Assembly: GCA_027946365.1 (NCBI GenBank)
Contig: JAPEUQ010000015.1
Location: 124,001-188,000 of the forward strand
Origin: Kalmusia sp. IMI 367209
Lineage: Eukaryota > Ascomycota > Dothideomycetes > Pleosporales > Didymosphaeriaceae
Direction of reading: 5' to 3'
Length of the DNA stretch: 64,000 bases
Shown one piece after another: positions 22,850 through 35,496 of the stretch. Made by a program: the position numbers and the translations under genes. The stretch's first letter is position 1, and every line of letters starts with the position of its first letter. A model generated the notes under the pieces. That model did no database searches, was not told where the DNA came from, and saw nothing but the letters and a program-made list of their open reading frames with translations.

Positions 22850-25596
22850 GTGGACTGGTTTTGTTTATTTACTAGCCATGATGATCACATGTGATCGAAA
22901 ACGATACACGAGGCAAATGATGACGTGCCCTTAGTGGGTCGTGTCTATGTATATTCGCGACTATCAGAACTAGCCTAGACTAGTCGGGGCAATGACAGCT
23001 TCTGAATTTACATCTAAGTGCCATCCATACCATGAAGCCTGATTAGGCATAGGGAATCGTGGGAACGGCAGTGAAATGCTATTAGTGAATGTTTAAGGAG
23101 CCTGGTGGACACATCTCAGCGTTTTCGACCGAGGAGCAGTATTCACACGATTCGGGAGGTTTCGACACAGCAGCTGCCACGAGGGCAAGACCCATGAATA
23201 TCAAATTCAGAGTCGAGGGTTCGGGACACTATTAAAAGCTCTGATTTATAGGGTCAAATGTAATTTCGAAGCTGGTTTCATACTAGCAATTCTACGAGCA
23301 ATCCTATTGCACTTACACTTACAGCTCCACTATATTTACCAGAGTAAACAAATGCTGCCACTTTTCGACCCGACTCTCTCAGACCTGCTCCCTGCAGAAT
23401 TCGTCGACATCGAGTTCACTAACGGACGTCTGTCACAACCGCAGCCGACCAGACAATACAAAACCGACGGAAAAGACCACGATGGCCCAGTTCCACGAAA
23501 CCGCTCAGGTACAAAAATTATATCTTCTCAAAGCACAGTATGGGGACAAAAAAAATTGCAAAAGCTATGCAATGTGGAACTGTATCATGCCGAGAACTAT
23601 TGTACCTGTGATCTCGAGTCATGCTCAGGGTACTCCATGCATTGTTAGTATCCGTGGGGGATGAAAGCTGACTATGTGGAAGCAATGCACGAGGAGATTC
23701 TAAAGTTGAAATGAGCGAAACCATTGCATCCGTTCCTAGTTATGGAGAATTTTAGCGTGCGGTACTATGTCTAAAGAATTTGAGTGAGTCTTCGTTAGAA
23801 CTGAAATATCTGCAACCTTACTCTGCCCCGAGGAAATATATCACTAACAAAGTGGAACAATGAATCATCACACTTTTTATCTTTGCTGATCGAATTGATC
23901 CACTTAGAATTGCTCCCTTCTGCGAGTCTATACAAACTGACATCGAATAAATGCTATAATTACTATGAGCGCACTAAGCGTCATATCAATTGTGTCGAAC
24001 ATTTTCATGTACATGTCCCTATAGTGCTTCTTACTTTATTGTTTCATGTAGGAGAGGTATATACAGTGCTAAAAGAAGACTATTAATAGAGACAGCAGTC
24101 GAGGATTAAGGTAGGTTCTGTGTGTTAGCACTAGCCCTCAAAGGCTGCTCTTTCCGAAATTGATTTTATCTGTAGGCTGCTTACCATCACGTGGTAGCTT
24201 ATGTCATAGCGGGTTCTGCCAGCCGAAACCCTGAACCTTCGAGAACCCTATTGCTGTTTTTCATCTCCTGGACGCGCTACAAGCATCATCAAAAGAATTC
24301 TTTCCTCTTGATTCAGTTGATATATGCCTAAAGTGTCCGCTCCATTAAGCTATTGTTCGACTCGACTACGGAAACAACCATCGAGACGACAGATGCGCTC
24401 AGAGATTACTTGGCTAGTTCTAGTCATTTAATTCCCTCTATGATCTCTAGATACGGAAGCAGGGATCCGTACCCTGTGGATGCTATGTGCGAAACCCGTC
24501 CCTTGCGCGATCTTTCGGAGATTTACATCTACAATCAGGGTCGTCAATAGTCTTTAAAGGCGCTAGAACGAAACAGAACGCCTGGCCACGTGTAATGCGC
24601 AGGCCTTAGCTCTCGTTCTTCAGATGCGAGGGTCGGAGCACTAGTGGCAGATGCGGAGCTGCAGATCAGACCATTGGACCCACTTGGTGAGCGTCTTCAC
24701 GCCGCGAACTCAACTCTCTGGCGGGGTGGCTTTCCGGTCTTTTTAGAGTAATGGAGAATTCATCACACAAATACACCTTCCTCATTGAACCTGGGCTCTT
24801 GTAGCAGCTTGCTGTCGACGTGTCGTTCGAGCAGACCTCGCTTTCATCAATGAATGTGAATGTCTCAAGTCGTCAAATTCACCAACACGCTCATAAACAA
24901 CCCTTCGACAAGCGCCGTATCCGACCGCCCGGCTACTGTGAATAGCATCGCGCAACTTGCTATAGTAATAATTATGTTGCAATTGTTGTACATTCGATGA
25001 CCACCGGCTGGCGATCACAGGGGAAACTTCGGTAAAAACTTCGACAACATGTACGCTGTGGAGCTTTGTCAGGTTCAGCTACGCCTACGAAGGTACATGT
25101 GGTACTTCACCTGGAAGGTTTACGCCTAGCTACAATGCCTGTGTGTTCGCCAAACCTTCCGGTCTTAGCGTTGTTCATGGGGGGAGGGTCTGACACGGTC
25201 CGTTGCGGCACCAGCATAATGCCATGCATCCGCTATAGCCGTTAGTATCTGAGCACAACAACATCGATCAATCTAGCCGCACCTTTGCCTCTCTTTCCTG
25301 TAAGACTTCCAAATCGCACAAGGCCCACGAGTCATGTGCTGATGTTGTAGCTAACATTGGCGTCGGGCGCGGCCGTCTCCCGCGCGCTTCTGATTGGCTG
25401 TACTCGTACTAGCAATGAAACGCTCTTGACAGCGTGGAGTTTAACATGTAGTCAACGCGTGCGACAGTCCGCCAAACTTTCGGCGCCACCCTTTCTCAAA
25501 CCCTCCAGGGCGTTCGCTTCTGCCAGGGACAATGCTTCACAAATACAAGAATAGACACGCCCGCCCTCTTCCAAATCGAGATGCAGTCCTGTAACC
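22850..25596. other. 2.7-kb gene-poor region
   Basis: No supported gene. Frames here are all below 115 codons, and the longest (23307-23648) has no recognisable domain. No tRNA-like sequence, long repeat or transposase motif was seen. The right end should hold the promoter of the CFEM receptor-like gene. Confidence 0.4.
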
Positions 25597-27437
25597 ATGT
25601 GCGTTCGTGTGTTGGTTTACGCTTTCCTATGTTTTTTAACATTGGGCAGCGTAGGGGCTTTCGAGTTTAACGTGGAAAAGCGTGAACTCGGCATTTCAGA
25701 CATTCCTTCTTGCGGCGTAAGTCTACATGGTCAATTAACAATAATCACTGACTTGCTGGTAGCTCTCGTGCCTCCTATTAAACATAGCCGATAGTGGGTG
25801 CCAGCTCGATGATGCTGAATGCCAGTGTACAAATGTTGCTCTCGCGAGATCAATCTCAGCATGCATGCTCGCGAACTGCACAATGGCAGATTCTTTGGGT
25901 ATGCAAACTAGATGGGCTACACCAATTAGTGGCTAATACCTGTCAATATTAGAATTCGCTAAAGTCCAAGACGATACATGCGGACTTTCAGAGGACTCCA
26001 GATCGCACGAAGTGTTCATATACACTTGCATTACCTACCCGGTCGCCGTATTCTTTGTATCCTTGAGGATCATTAGCAGAATAACCACAAAACGAATGCG
26101 GATGGATGATTGGATCATCATTTTCGCGCTACTCCTCGCTGCGGGCCCGATTGCATGTGTAACGAAGAGTATGTCTCTACCATTGAGAATCTGGGTCGTA
26201 CTAATTTGGACTCTAGTGACCTTCATCGGTTTCGGTGAGCACCTATGGAACTTGCAACCAGGTGAACTAATGCGGAATCTTCGATACTGTAAGATCTCCC
26301 AGAATCACCATGACGATAACAACTGACTCAGATCTAGTCTATGTCGCGTGGTCTGTATATACCATCGTCCTTGGGCTGATCAAAGCGTCTTTGGTTCTAT
26401 TCTATCTCGAAATCTTTCCGTCACCACGGGTGCGCATCGTCGGCCACATGATCTTGGGCTGGATCGTTGTCAATTCACTCATCATCTTCCTACTCACGGT
26501 CTTTAACTGCAGGCCAGTCAATGCTTTCTGGGACCGAGACCTAAAGGGAAAATGCATCGATATCAACGCTCTGGCGTACGCCAATTCTGGATCAGCGATT
26601 ACACAAGATATCGTTCTACTGATCTTTCCGTTGACATGTATACGGCAGCTCAAAATGGAACGTCATCGCAAAGTCGCTGTTGGCTTAATGTTCGCTATCG
26701 GCACATTGTAAGTTAAATCTTGGGTCCCGTCAAAAAAGTCAACTTCTAACATGCTCAGCGGGTGCATTGCAACAATCTTGCGCCTACAATCTCTCCTAAC
26801 GTTTAGAACCACGATCGACCCTACGTGGGATTACGTCCCAGTCACGATCTGGACCGAGATCGAGCTCGCGTGCGGCTACGTGTGCGTCTCACTCCCGGCC
26901 ATCCGTGTACTGCTCAGCCGAGTTTTCCCAAAGAGTATGTTCGCCTCGATATCTCGCTCGCGTAATGGCAACGATCGATCGACTCCGCAGAAACTCGAAC
27001 CTATGCTCGCACCAAAACCCATAAAGAAGAAGAGGAGAGAATCTTCCTGGATGCGAATCACGACCGCGACGTATCACAATAGTGCAAATCCAACAGCATG
27101 GCCAGCGACGTGGAGCCCTCGCCCATGGTCTGGCCCCTCACACCCGACACCGACTAAGAGTCATCGGAGACTGAGTAGCGCTGAGCGCATAGATCTGTCG
27201 CATCTAAGGACGTGCACGCCACCAGTCCCAGAATCAGCCGGAGGGGTTCAACATGATGTAGAAATGGGCTTGACCACCAGGGCAGGACGACCCCGTGCAT
27301 GCCTGAGCTGCGGAACGGAGAACAGCCATTTAACAGCGCTACCTGCAATAGGACTGTTGCCAGATGAGAACTTTTCCGAAACTGATCTGAGCCAACAAGG
27401 GAAAAAAGAAAGGAGGTGGGAAATTCGCAGCAAATGA
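25597..27437 (+). CDS. CFEM-domain PTH11-like G-protein-coupled receptor-type protein
   Basis: Six exons (25597-25716, 25763-25898, 25953-26168, 26217-26288, 26332-26707, 26759-27437) sum to 1,479 nt, a 492-aa protein, with every junction in phase. A signal peptide is followed by a CFEM domain with all eight cysteines (about residues 38-97), beginning IPSCG and ending DDTCG. Seven transmembrane helices of the rhodopsin-domain type follow, with the RMRMDDW motif in loop 1, GFGEHLW in the next loop, and NCRPVNAFWD before helix 5. The cytoplasmic tail is about 180 residues, basic and Ser/Pro-rich. This architecture defines the PTH11 class, whose founder in Magnaporthe senses host surfaces and triggers appressorium formation. 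CFEM domains may bind haem or surface ligands. Function here is inferred from architecture only. Confidence 0.92.
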
Positions 27438-27577
27438 GTAAAGTCACTCAGTATTTATACATAATATTTACACAACGTTCTCGACCAAATCACTGGTCGA
27501 GCCAAATCCAGACCACATACTCTCGCCAAAACGCCACGCTTGCTAAAACACTGTGATCGCTTCGTCTTCACCTCTTA

Positions 27578-28290
27578 TTATCCAGCAGCTGCAGCTGCCG
27601 CAGCAGACGAACTCGCGTTCGCCGCCGACGCATTGCCAGCCGCCATTTTCGCGTCTGTCTTCTGTTTGTCATAACGGACGTAGCTCACGCCCAGTGCGAG
27701 CAGGATATCCATACCGGGGGCGATATTCAGCAGATCTTCGCGATGGACATGCTTCCACTTTTCGAACGACGACATGGTAGCGACAACATGACCATCGTAC
27801 AAGATACCTTTTTCCTGGTCGAGGACTTTGTTCTGAACGAGCATAGTCTGCGATTCAGTGATTGTGGGAAAAGTTGTGAGTTCTGTTTGATGCGTCAGGA
27901 GATGAACTAGACGAGAAGAGGGTGGAGCCTCTTACTGTACTCTGTGCCCCTCATGCCTCGATGGAGTTTGAGGTGCCAGGCCTCACTGCCTTCTGGCCTC
28001 ATTCCGTGGTACTCTTCGCCTCGCCCACTCCACTTGTGGATTTGCTTCACCACTCTTAATACTTCTTCGCCTTGGGGTGTCCGGAATACCATTTCCCGGC
28101 GCTTTTCCTCGCGACCTTCGAGGTACAGTGCGCCTTGTTGAGTTATGGTGAGCGCAGCTTTGCATGTCCAAACTGAATTGGACTCTTTGATGTGGAGGAG
28201 GGTTGGGACTTGAGCGACGAAAGCAGGGTGGTGGAGGATGAAACCGGGAGAGGGGAGGGGCGGAAGTTGGGAGGGTGGCGGTGGTGACAT
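27578..28290 (-). CDS. LURP-one-related / tubby C-terminal-like protein
   Basis: Two exons, 28290-27936 and 27882-27578, total 660 nt and 219 aa, joined by a 53-nt GTAAGA..CAG intron. The fold signature is that of the LOR / tubby-C-like family: a Pro-rich start, then beta-strands with KESNSVWTCKAALTITQ, a RTPQGEEVLRVVK strand, and a late hydrophobic helix in APGMDILLALGVSYVRYD. That buried helix is the hallmark of the family. The C-terminus is a low-complexity Ala/Ser tail. Plant homologues are linked to pathogen response and phospholipid scramblases share the fold; the fungal role is unknown. It is convergent with the CFEM receptor gene, only 140 nt away. Confidence 0.75.
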
Positions 28291-28784
28291 CGTTGATTGA
28301 GATTGTGTAGTCTGTCTGCTAATATCCGATAGAGTGGATAGAATTCGTTTTCTGGGTCGGTGTTGATGATGGAATGAAAGTGCGAGAGATAGTGTCTAAT
28401 GTCTTATAATCGCGGACACAACGCGCTCTTATATATTAATCCTGATCTTGTGCACGACCATACAAACAGGTCGGACAACATGCAGTTTGGTAGGCTGCGT
28501 CTGTGGTTTTTATTCCCAATTGGGACATTTTGTTGGCCAAGACATGCGCCATTGACGGCATGCGGCTGAGAGGTGTAAGAACCTTGCCATATGGGGTTTA
28601 GCGCATTGGGGCGGTCCGCAAGGCTGAGTGGAAGAGGACACAGCCACCTATGTTGCTTGTTTGAAATGAGGGTAGGACTCTATGGGAGTTGAAAATGGAA
28701 CTGATGTTTTGACTAGAATTAAGAAAGGGTAGCGTGCCGCATTGCACCTGGTTGCTCCGCTCATTGCTCTATCTACTGTCTGCC
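28291..28784. other. intergenic region upstream of LURP-one-like gene
   Basis: About 490 nt between the LURP-one-like start and the end of the cyclase-family gene. It probably contains the promoter of the former. No motif was recognised. Confidence 0.35.
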
Positions 28785-29835
28785 TCAGAACATCGCCAGC
28801 GCATTTGGCGGGCTCCCAACTCCCCCTGGTACATTTCCAGGCGCACTGGTTAACAAAAACGTCCAGCGCTGCCCAGATTTACACTTCTCGCTCAGTGCCT
28901 CAAGGTCCCATAGCTCGCCAATCGGCATTCCCCACAGTGGCAACATGATCGCATGCAAACTCTCCTCCACACTATGAGGCGGCCAGACCTCGAAATTTGC
29001 ACTATCCGATGCCGCAGCAGCGAAGTAATTATCGTGAAGAAAGTCCTTCATAGAAGAAGATGCCGAAAGACCCGCGTAGCGATGTTGCGATGACGGCTTT
29101 GTCGAATGATCAATCTGCTCAGCTGAGGACAGGGAGAGGTAGTGCTGCAGCCAGCCAGTCCGTATGATGAGGATATCACCAGTCCGAAAATCTACCCCCT
29201 GCCTCTTCGCGCACGCTTCGAGATCATCGGTTGTAATCTCATGCCGTGAAAAAGGATCGTACTCTTTCCCTTCCTCTCTCGCCCACCCCCACACATCCAA
29301 CAACACGCCACGTCCCACAATACCATGCTTCGCCCACGCATCGATGCCCAATTTTCGCGACGCTTCAATCTCTCCATCTTCATCACCAAGTATCTCCTGC
29401 GATATCACGCCATTATAAAAGTAGCCTGATCTCGGGTCTGCGAAATGCCTGAAGCCGTCCCATTGGCTAGAAGACTGCGTGTTGAGCGCGTAGGTGTCGT
29501 CGAGGGTGTTTGGTGTTGTGGAATGAATTTGATGATCTATAGGTTTGCGGTCGTATAAAGGAGGGTGCGGAACATTTAATGGCAAATTTAGAGATGCGAC
29601 TTCTCCGGTCTTGACGGATTCAAGAGTGGTCTTACGGGTTCTTTCCGGAGTGAGGAGGTTCAGGCGGCCAAGCTAATGTTCTCCATTAGTTAAAATTGCG
29701 TTGAAGAAGAGGGGACGTTAGTACCTCATCGCTGCCGCCCCAGAACCATGCTGACCCTTCTGGTGTGCCTGCGATGTGTGGGAGAGCAGCGCGCTTGGGA
29801 AACTCTGTTGCGTCGCCGTTAGGGTCGAGACGCAT
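28785..29835 (-). pseudogene. cyclase-family (PF04199) hydrolase, apparent 1-nt deletion
   Basis: The main part (up to 29585) matches fungal cyclase-family proteins related to bacterial kynurenine formamidase: DGFRHFADP, where family members have a metal-binding histidine, GRGVLLDVWGWA, a TGDILIIRTGW strand and a late HAIMLPLWGMPIGELWDL element. Exon 1 is 29835-29725 (37 codons, in phase) and contains GSAWFWGGSDE. The next exon starts at 29674 with LGRLNLLTPER, then moves out of frame before the KTTLES stretch. One missing base in the T4 run at 29639-29642 would restore a single frame. The alternative intron would be only 26 nt, too short for fungi. The substrate is unknown; many fungal members are uncharacterised hydrolases of small amides or esters. 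Confidence 0.78.
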
Positions 29836-30466
29836 TTTGATATTTACATAGATGCATTTTGATGATTTTTTTGACGGTTCGATGTTCAAGTAGTCGTGTG
29901 AGACTCTAAAGCAGGGTCTCATGATAATTTCGTCATCGCGTCGTAAAAGGAACAAAGCTACCCCACGCCCCAGTTTTTCTCCGCGTCTTTTCCAACATTT
30001 TCACGACCTACAACTAAAAAACACATTGAGCAATTGAAAGCTGCATTGGGAAATGATTCCGATGCTAGGATTTTGATGTTATCTGGTGACTAATGTGAGA
30101 TATAGTCACATGCGCAGAATGAAATGCATCACTACTGGTGGCGCATGTCAACTTCTACCAATGAAGTGCAATGCAGTAGTAATCCTAGATTTCCCTCGCA
30201 TTCTAGAGTAAACGCAATGGGGATTATGGGTCCACAATACAAACAATAATCAGCTTCGTGTTATCAATCAACTCGATATCAAGCAAGCAAGGGATTCCCA
30301 CAAACCTCGCAACAACAGCAAGGAGTTGCCAATTGATAAGTGAAGAATGCAAATCAAATACCCCCTCGAAGAGCGTGCCACCAACTCACTGCTTACCGAT
30401 TCAGCATTCGTCACCACCAATCTCTAAACTGACCTCTTCCCTTTCGCCTAATTGTTCATATTGACA
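29836..30466. promoter_or_regulatory. divergent intergenic region
   Basis: About 630 nt between the divergent starts of the cyclase-family gene (minus) and the four-TM protein (plus). No conserved element was recognised. Confidence 0.35.
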
Positions 30467-31462
30467 ATGCCCGAAGAATCCCTCTTAGACCTTATCCTTC
30501 TTTTCGTTGCCCTAGTCCTTGCCGGAATATCTCTCGCCACGCTCCTCCTCGGCTGCGTGATCTTCTTCGGCCTTTGCCCTCCTATTCACACGAATGAGTC
30601 AAGCCATTGTTTCAGGATCTCAGGTTGGATGTTTGGGTTATTAGTTTTGGTTGTGGGAGTGATGTATTGGATGGAGTGTAAGGAGATATGGGAAATGAAT
30701 GAGAGTGTTGAGAGGAAAGGAAGAGTTTGTACCGTTGGGGGCGATGGTGACGCGGATGGAAGGATGAAGGGGGAGAACAAGATGAGCACTGGAAGCAAGA
30801 ATGAGAGCAACGCGAACGCAATGCCGAACGAAAGGATCCAGAAAGAAATTCAAGAAACACCAACCAATCCCGGCTTCGAAACCGTTGGAAAAATTCCGCT
30901 GTCTGTAACTCTCGGCATAACATGCGTGGTCGCACCTTTCTATGTCAACCTCATACTCGCCGCTAAATACGACATATTCAACGAGCCCGCAAAGTCCGCT
31001 CGCTTTTTGACGTATGCAAAGCTGTCCTTTTTGATGGTCGTACTGGTCGCAGGTGTTACTTCGTTTGTCATCTTCATTCAAATGATCACGGAGCAGACTG
31101 AGAGGGAAAGAGCGGGCTCAACTCGGGCGCCAGACCAACAGACGAACGAACAAGTATGTGATGCCGTGGACGATGGATGGACTGTTGTTGAAGATTTAAG
31201 TCAGGTATGTGGGATTTAAGGTCTTCCTGATCGTTATATATTGGCTGACTTGTATTTGGATAAGGACACGATACTGCATGCTTCTCGAAATGTAGCTTTG
31301 CGGGATGCAATATCGATTATCAGGGCAGTAGTAGAGAAAGATACAGCTCGGGACTCGGGTATTGATTTCGCGGCGAAGTGTATCTTATGTGGGTGTGGTA
31401 GTTTGTTGCATGAGAGCGTGCCTAAAGTGTCAGAATCAAAGTACCGAGATGGACGACAGTGA
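30467..31462 (+). CDS. predicted membrane protein of unknown function
   Basis: The gene model joins exon 1 (30467-31204) to exon 2 (31265-31462) through a 60-nt intron with a GTATGT donor and AAG acceptor in phase 0, giving 311 aa. The start is MPEESLLDL; an in-frame ATG at 30452 adds only five residues. Two hydrophobic helices at the N-terminus (LILLFVALVLAGISLATLLLG and FGLLVLVVGVMYW) are followed by a polar loop rich in Asn, Glu and Lys. Two more helices lie at SVTLGITCVVAPFYVNLILAA and LSFLMVVLVAGVTSFVIFI. The acidic tail contains a C-x-C-G element. No family was recognised. Without splicing, the protein ends 14 nt after the donor. Confidence 0.6.
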
Positions 31463-31666
31463 AAGATAGGGTCACACAATAGCCAGCCTTCTCTTCTAGA
31501 TACATAAACTTCAGACCCCCCATCCCCCGATCTAAAAATGTAGACAGCTAGGCAATCAATCCATCTATCGTCTACTTAGACCACCAAAATCTGTACCACT
31601 TACATTTTACCTAACATAATATTTTACCAGCTCACTTCCCGGACTCTAACAAGCCCTAAACTTTGA

Positions 31667-33130
31667 TTAACTCCTCTTCAGTGCCGCCTCCACCTCCTTC
31701 ACAGCATCATACCCATACAACCACCTCTGCACAACCGGACACGTCCACCTACTCGGGAACCCCTGCTCACTCTTTTCTAGCTCCTCGCTTCTCCCTGACC
31801 ACCTCTCAAACAAGTTGTCTCTTGCTTCCTGCTCCGCTCCATCTGGCATATGAAAATCCCTCCTTTGCTTAAATGTCTCACGCGCAATCGCCTCACCCCT
31901 CGCCTTTCTCAGTTTCTGGAATAACTGCAGTGTGGCCGGGAGTTGCACCTTCGACGTGAAGTTCGTAGGGGCGAGTAAAAGCCCCAGCACGGCGCCATCT
32001 TCGATAGAAGAGTTTGCCCCTTGCGCGAGATACGGTAGCATAGGATGACACGCATCCCCGACAAGCACGAGATTAGACTGCGGATTAATCCAGGAGTCCA
32101 ACTCTTCCCTATGCATCAATTTCCATTTATCCACTTTATCTACGCACTCCAACAACTGCGTCAATCTAGCATCGTCAGCAAATACCCATCCCCAAGCAAG
32201 GCGTACAAACTCACACCGGATCCCACCCCTCAAACAACCCCCTCATTTCCCCAACATTTCCCTCCGTCCTCGCAATGCCCTCTTCAAGATCATCAGGCAC
32301 GAGCAAAACAACATTGAACATGGTTCCCCCGCGCAAACTATACGCCACCACATGCGCCCCGGGACCAACCCAGAACCTAACCCCCGGCTCTTGCACCATC
32401 TTTCTTAGCCCCTCGTCTTTGATCTGCTCAATTTTCAACACAATCCTATACGCTAGATCGCCCGTCGGAAGCGGTGCATCGCGCCGGCCAAGCAGCACCG
32501 AGCGACATGTACTCCACAACCCATCCGCAGCAACCACAAGATCGGCTTCGTATATGGTGCCGGTGGAGGTTTTGACTTCTGCTTTTTTGATACCTTGCTG
32601 GCTATGGCCATCGTCTTCGGGAAATACGTCAAAATCCAGATCGATGACTCGAGCGTCGAGGACGACTTGTACGCCTAATTCCCGCGCTCTTTTCACGAGG
32701 GCTTGCTGGAGGTCTACGCGGTGACAGTCTGAAAACGGGGCGGCGTATTTGCGGCGGCAATTTTGGCCGAAGGAGTCTTCATGCGCGAGAACCTTCCCTT
32801 TATATGAATAGACTGTACATGTTACTGGCTCGCAGGGTCCTTGGAGGTTGGCGTAGACGCCCCATTGCTGGAGGAGACGGGTTGCATTGGGGGTGAGTTG
32901 GAGGCCGGCGCCAATCTGCGGGAATGTATGGATTAGGTGGACGGCATAGGGGAGAGGGGTGATGGAAGGAGGGAAGAGGCTGGGAAGGAGAAGACTGGGA
33001 TGCGCACTTCAGCGAGTTCACGCGCAGCTTCGAGCACAGTGACAGAGTGTCCGGAAAGCGCGCATTGGATCGCCGCCGCGAGGCCGGAGAGGCCTGCGCC
33101 CACGATAAGGATCTCGAGGCGGGTTGACAT
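31667..33130 (-). CDS. FAD-dependent monooxygenase (salicylate hydroxylase-like)
   Basis: Three exons (33130-33008, 32915-32215, 32165-31667) total 1,323 nt and 440 aa, the usual size for class A flavoprotein monooxygenases (PF01494). The N-terminal dinucleotide-binding motif GAGLSGLAAA is at residues 11-20. A DG-type motif (VAADGLWSTCR) lies in the middle, and the FAD-ribityl motif GDACHPMLPYLAQGA is near the C-terminus. Such enzymes use NAD(P)H and O2 to hydroxylate aromatic substrates; fungal paralogues act in salicylate breakdown or in tailoring of secondary metabolites. There is no pathway partner next to it, so the substrate is open. Exon phases agree throughout and no lesion was found. 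Confidence 0.9.
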
Positions 33131-33758
33131 AGTAACTCGAGGATTGATAAATCACCAAAAGGAGACGAAAGCACAGGAAGATGTAATGCGCAAAAAACAT
33201 ATGATACGGTCAACCGGGTAGTGGAGTAATGCAATTAATATGTATGGTGCTGTGGTATCGTACATCAGCCGCGCCTCATTCGACGTCAGAGTATTAGCCT
33301 TTCAATGTACGAGACTCGATGAGAGCCTCATCCCGGTGCGACATATGCCGAGCGATGCAGGGACACTTGCGCGGCCATGGTGTGCATGGGGCGTGGAGAA
33401 TGCGGGGAAGAAACATCGGAGCAAGTTCACGGTACACACACTACTCCGCTTATCCGAAAAAGGCAATGAGCTCAAGCTTTGCGCTACAATCAAAAAAAGA
33501 GCAACGATAGAGATATGAATTGCGTCCACGAACTTGGAATCATACAGATCAATCCTAAGGATGGAGTACCTTCCAACAAGGCAGGTATCTGGCAAAGCGC
33601 CTCCAACGCCACCCTTTGCAAGCTGACGCTAGGTCGAGCATGCACCTTTAGAAGCAGAAGTAACCAAAACGCCGTAAACAAACAGAAATTGCTTATATCA
33701 TCCACATCGTTTACGTCCAAGCAGTCATTTCCTTCATCACGTCGCGCATCTTTTCCCA
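33131..33758. other. intergenic region upstream of FAD monooxygenase
   Basis: About 630 nt, containing the monooxygenase promoter and the 3' end of the SAP-like gene. Short frames on both strands look like chance. Nothing else was recognised. Confidence 0.35.
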
Positions 33759-34936
33759 TCACTTCTTAAGGGCGGCATCGTACAAGCTGACGAGCAAACC
33801 GACCAAGCTTCCAATTTGGATTCCGTAGTAGCCACCTGGAACATTGTCACGGACGGTTGTGATAGACTCCTCGGAGAATGGACCCCAGCCTGGAGACTGC
33901 GCCAGGACCGTATTGGGATGGCCTGTGAGCGACGCGTCGGCGGTGGTGTAGACGTAGTAGGCGCTGTAGGCCAAAATAGCCTTCGCAATGTTGAAGGTAA
34001 ACGGGTCAATCGTATACTGGCTCTTCGAGGACTTGTGGCGCGTGTTGGAGCGTAGCGTCAGGTTGAAAAAGTACGAAAAGACAAGAGGCAAAAGCCAGTT
34101 CGTCACAGACCAAAGCGTCGCGGGACCCCACCAACCGGAGCCAGCAAGCTTTGTCAAGTCAGGAAAGCGAACTTCCCGGGTGTTGAAGCTACCGGCAACG
34201 GGCGTTTCGAAGAGAAAGTGTGTGCCTGTGAGCGTGTTGTACTGCAGGCCGACGGCTTCAATGACCAAAATGATAGTCTGAATCGCACTGACGGAGCTGG
34301 AGAGCTCGCGAACAAACTCCTTGGCCTCGTCGATCCTAGTCCTGTCCCAAAGCTCGGTGGCTCTTTCCTTGACCGCCTGGAAGGACTCGTCGGCGATCTC
34401 GGCGAGCTGGGCAGGCGACGCAGGAATGTCGACCTCGGACACACGCGACGCGACGCGGGAAACTTGGCGGGATGCTTCGCGGGGCGTGCGTGCAAGTGCA
34501 CGCGGAACGAGGCTCGACTTCTCAGGCGTGGGCTCTGGGCTGGAGGGCTTTCATGAGCTCCGGCGCGTAACGCGTTCGTAAACAAACTCACCTGTCCGCG
34601 GGTTTGGACAAAGTCTGGCGCCTGCTGCGCGTCTTGGTCGCGGCGAGAACATCAGGCGACGAGCGCTCGCGCTTTATGGGCGAGCCGTTGCGACCATAGC
34701 TGTAGAACTCGCTGAATGCGCGTTGCTTTGCGTACGTGCTCTCGTTGGCCTCGAGTGTCTCTTCGAGAGCCGCGACAAGGTCATCTTTGAGGAGCTGCTC
34801 GGCCCTGTTCGTCCAGTTCGTCAGAAGCTGCGCGGTGCGCGTGACTGGAGAGCAATGCTCACTCGGGAATGTTGGCGCGTTGGGCCAGCTCAAGAAGCTC
34901 GCCTTTGCGCTTGCGTTGCAGCCAGGAATGGGACAT
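33759..34936 (-). CDS. SAP-like N-terminus, multi-helix membrane protein
   Basis: Three exons (34936-34863, 34804-34592, 34539-33759) add to 1,068 nt and 355 aa, all in phase. The first 45 residues resemble a SAP motif: a basic KRKGELLELAQ helix, then LLKDDLVAALEETL. A Ser/Arg/Lys-rich linker follows with possible phosphorylation and nuclear-localisation features (SPIKRERSS). The C-terminal half holds a coil (SFQAVKERATELWDR) and about four hydrophobic segments, ending DAALKK. A C-terminal di-lysine is an ER-retrieval type signal. SAP motif plus membrane segments would fit an ER or inner nuclear membrane protein, but I cannot assign a named family. It is divergent from the mitochondrial carrier gene. 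Confidence 0.78.
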
Positions 34937-35496
34937 GGTGAAAGGTACGGGCGTGGTCGCGAGAATAATGCGACTGTAAATATGTATTCAAACAAGCTAT
35001 AGCGATGTGGTGGGGAGGGAGTGCCTGGGTGGTGGGCGCGTTGGAGGATGGAGGAGCTCGGCCTAATACATATGTAAACAGTGTTGCTGCACGTGACGAT
35101 TCCCGGCGCTTATCCTGATCCGATGCTCAGCTCAGCGTATGATTGGATGCAACCGGATGCAATTGGGTGGGTATGACATGATCACGACGTTTTTCGACAC
35201 ATGCTGCCAATGTCGACGGTGACAGTGCCTGTGGTGGTGGGCTGGCAGTAGATACGCCAGACGTTATCGCCGCCATCGGGGCGTCATCGTGCCTGTGCTG
35301 CTCGCTCGCCGTCAGGGTTCGCGGCGGCTTAGTTTTTGGCGGTCTTGGCTAAATTTTCGACTCGACGGCGACACAAGCTGACCAACGTCACTCTTTCACA
35401 CTCCCATTCACATCTTATCGCCTTCTCTCGCTCGATCTTTGCACTGCCTGTCATTTCCTGCTTCTAGAACGCCCACCCGTCGTTCCTGCATTGCTC
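34937..35496. promoter_or_regulatory. divergent promoter of SAP-like gene and mitochondrial carrier
   Basis: 560 nt between divergent starts. The right part has C/T-rich tracts (about 35390-35450) ahead of the carrier start, typical of strongly expressed fungal housekeeping genes. No specific binding site was identified. Confidence 0.45.

Noticed and set aside
29613..29640. Intron explaining the frame change in the cyclase-family gene
   Set aside because: The only phase-matching GT..AG pair would be 26 nt long, below the fungal minimum.
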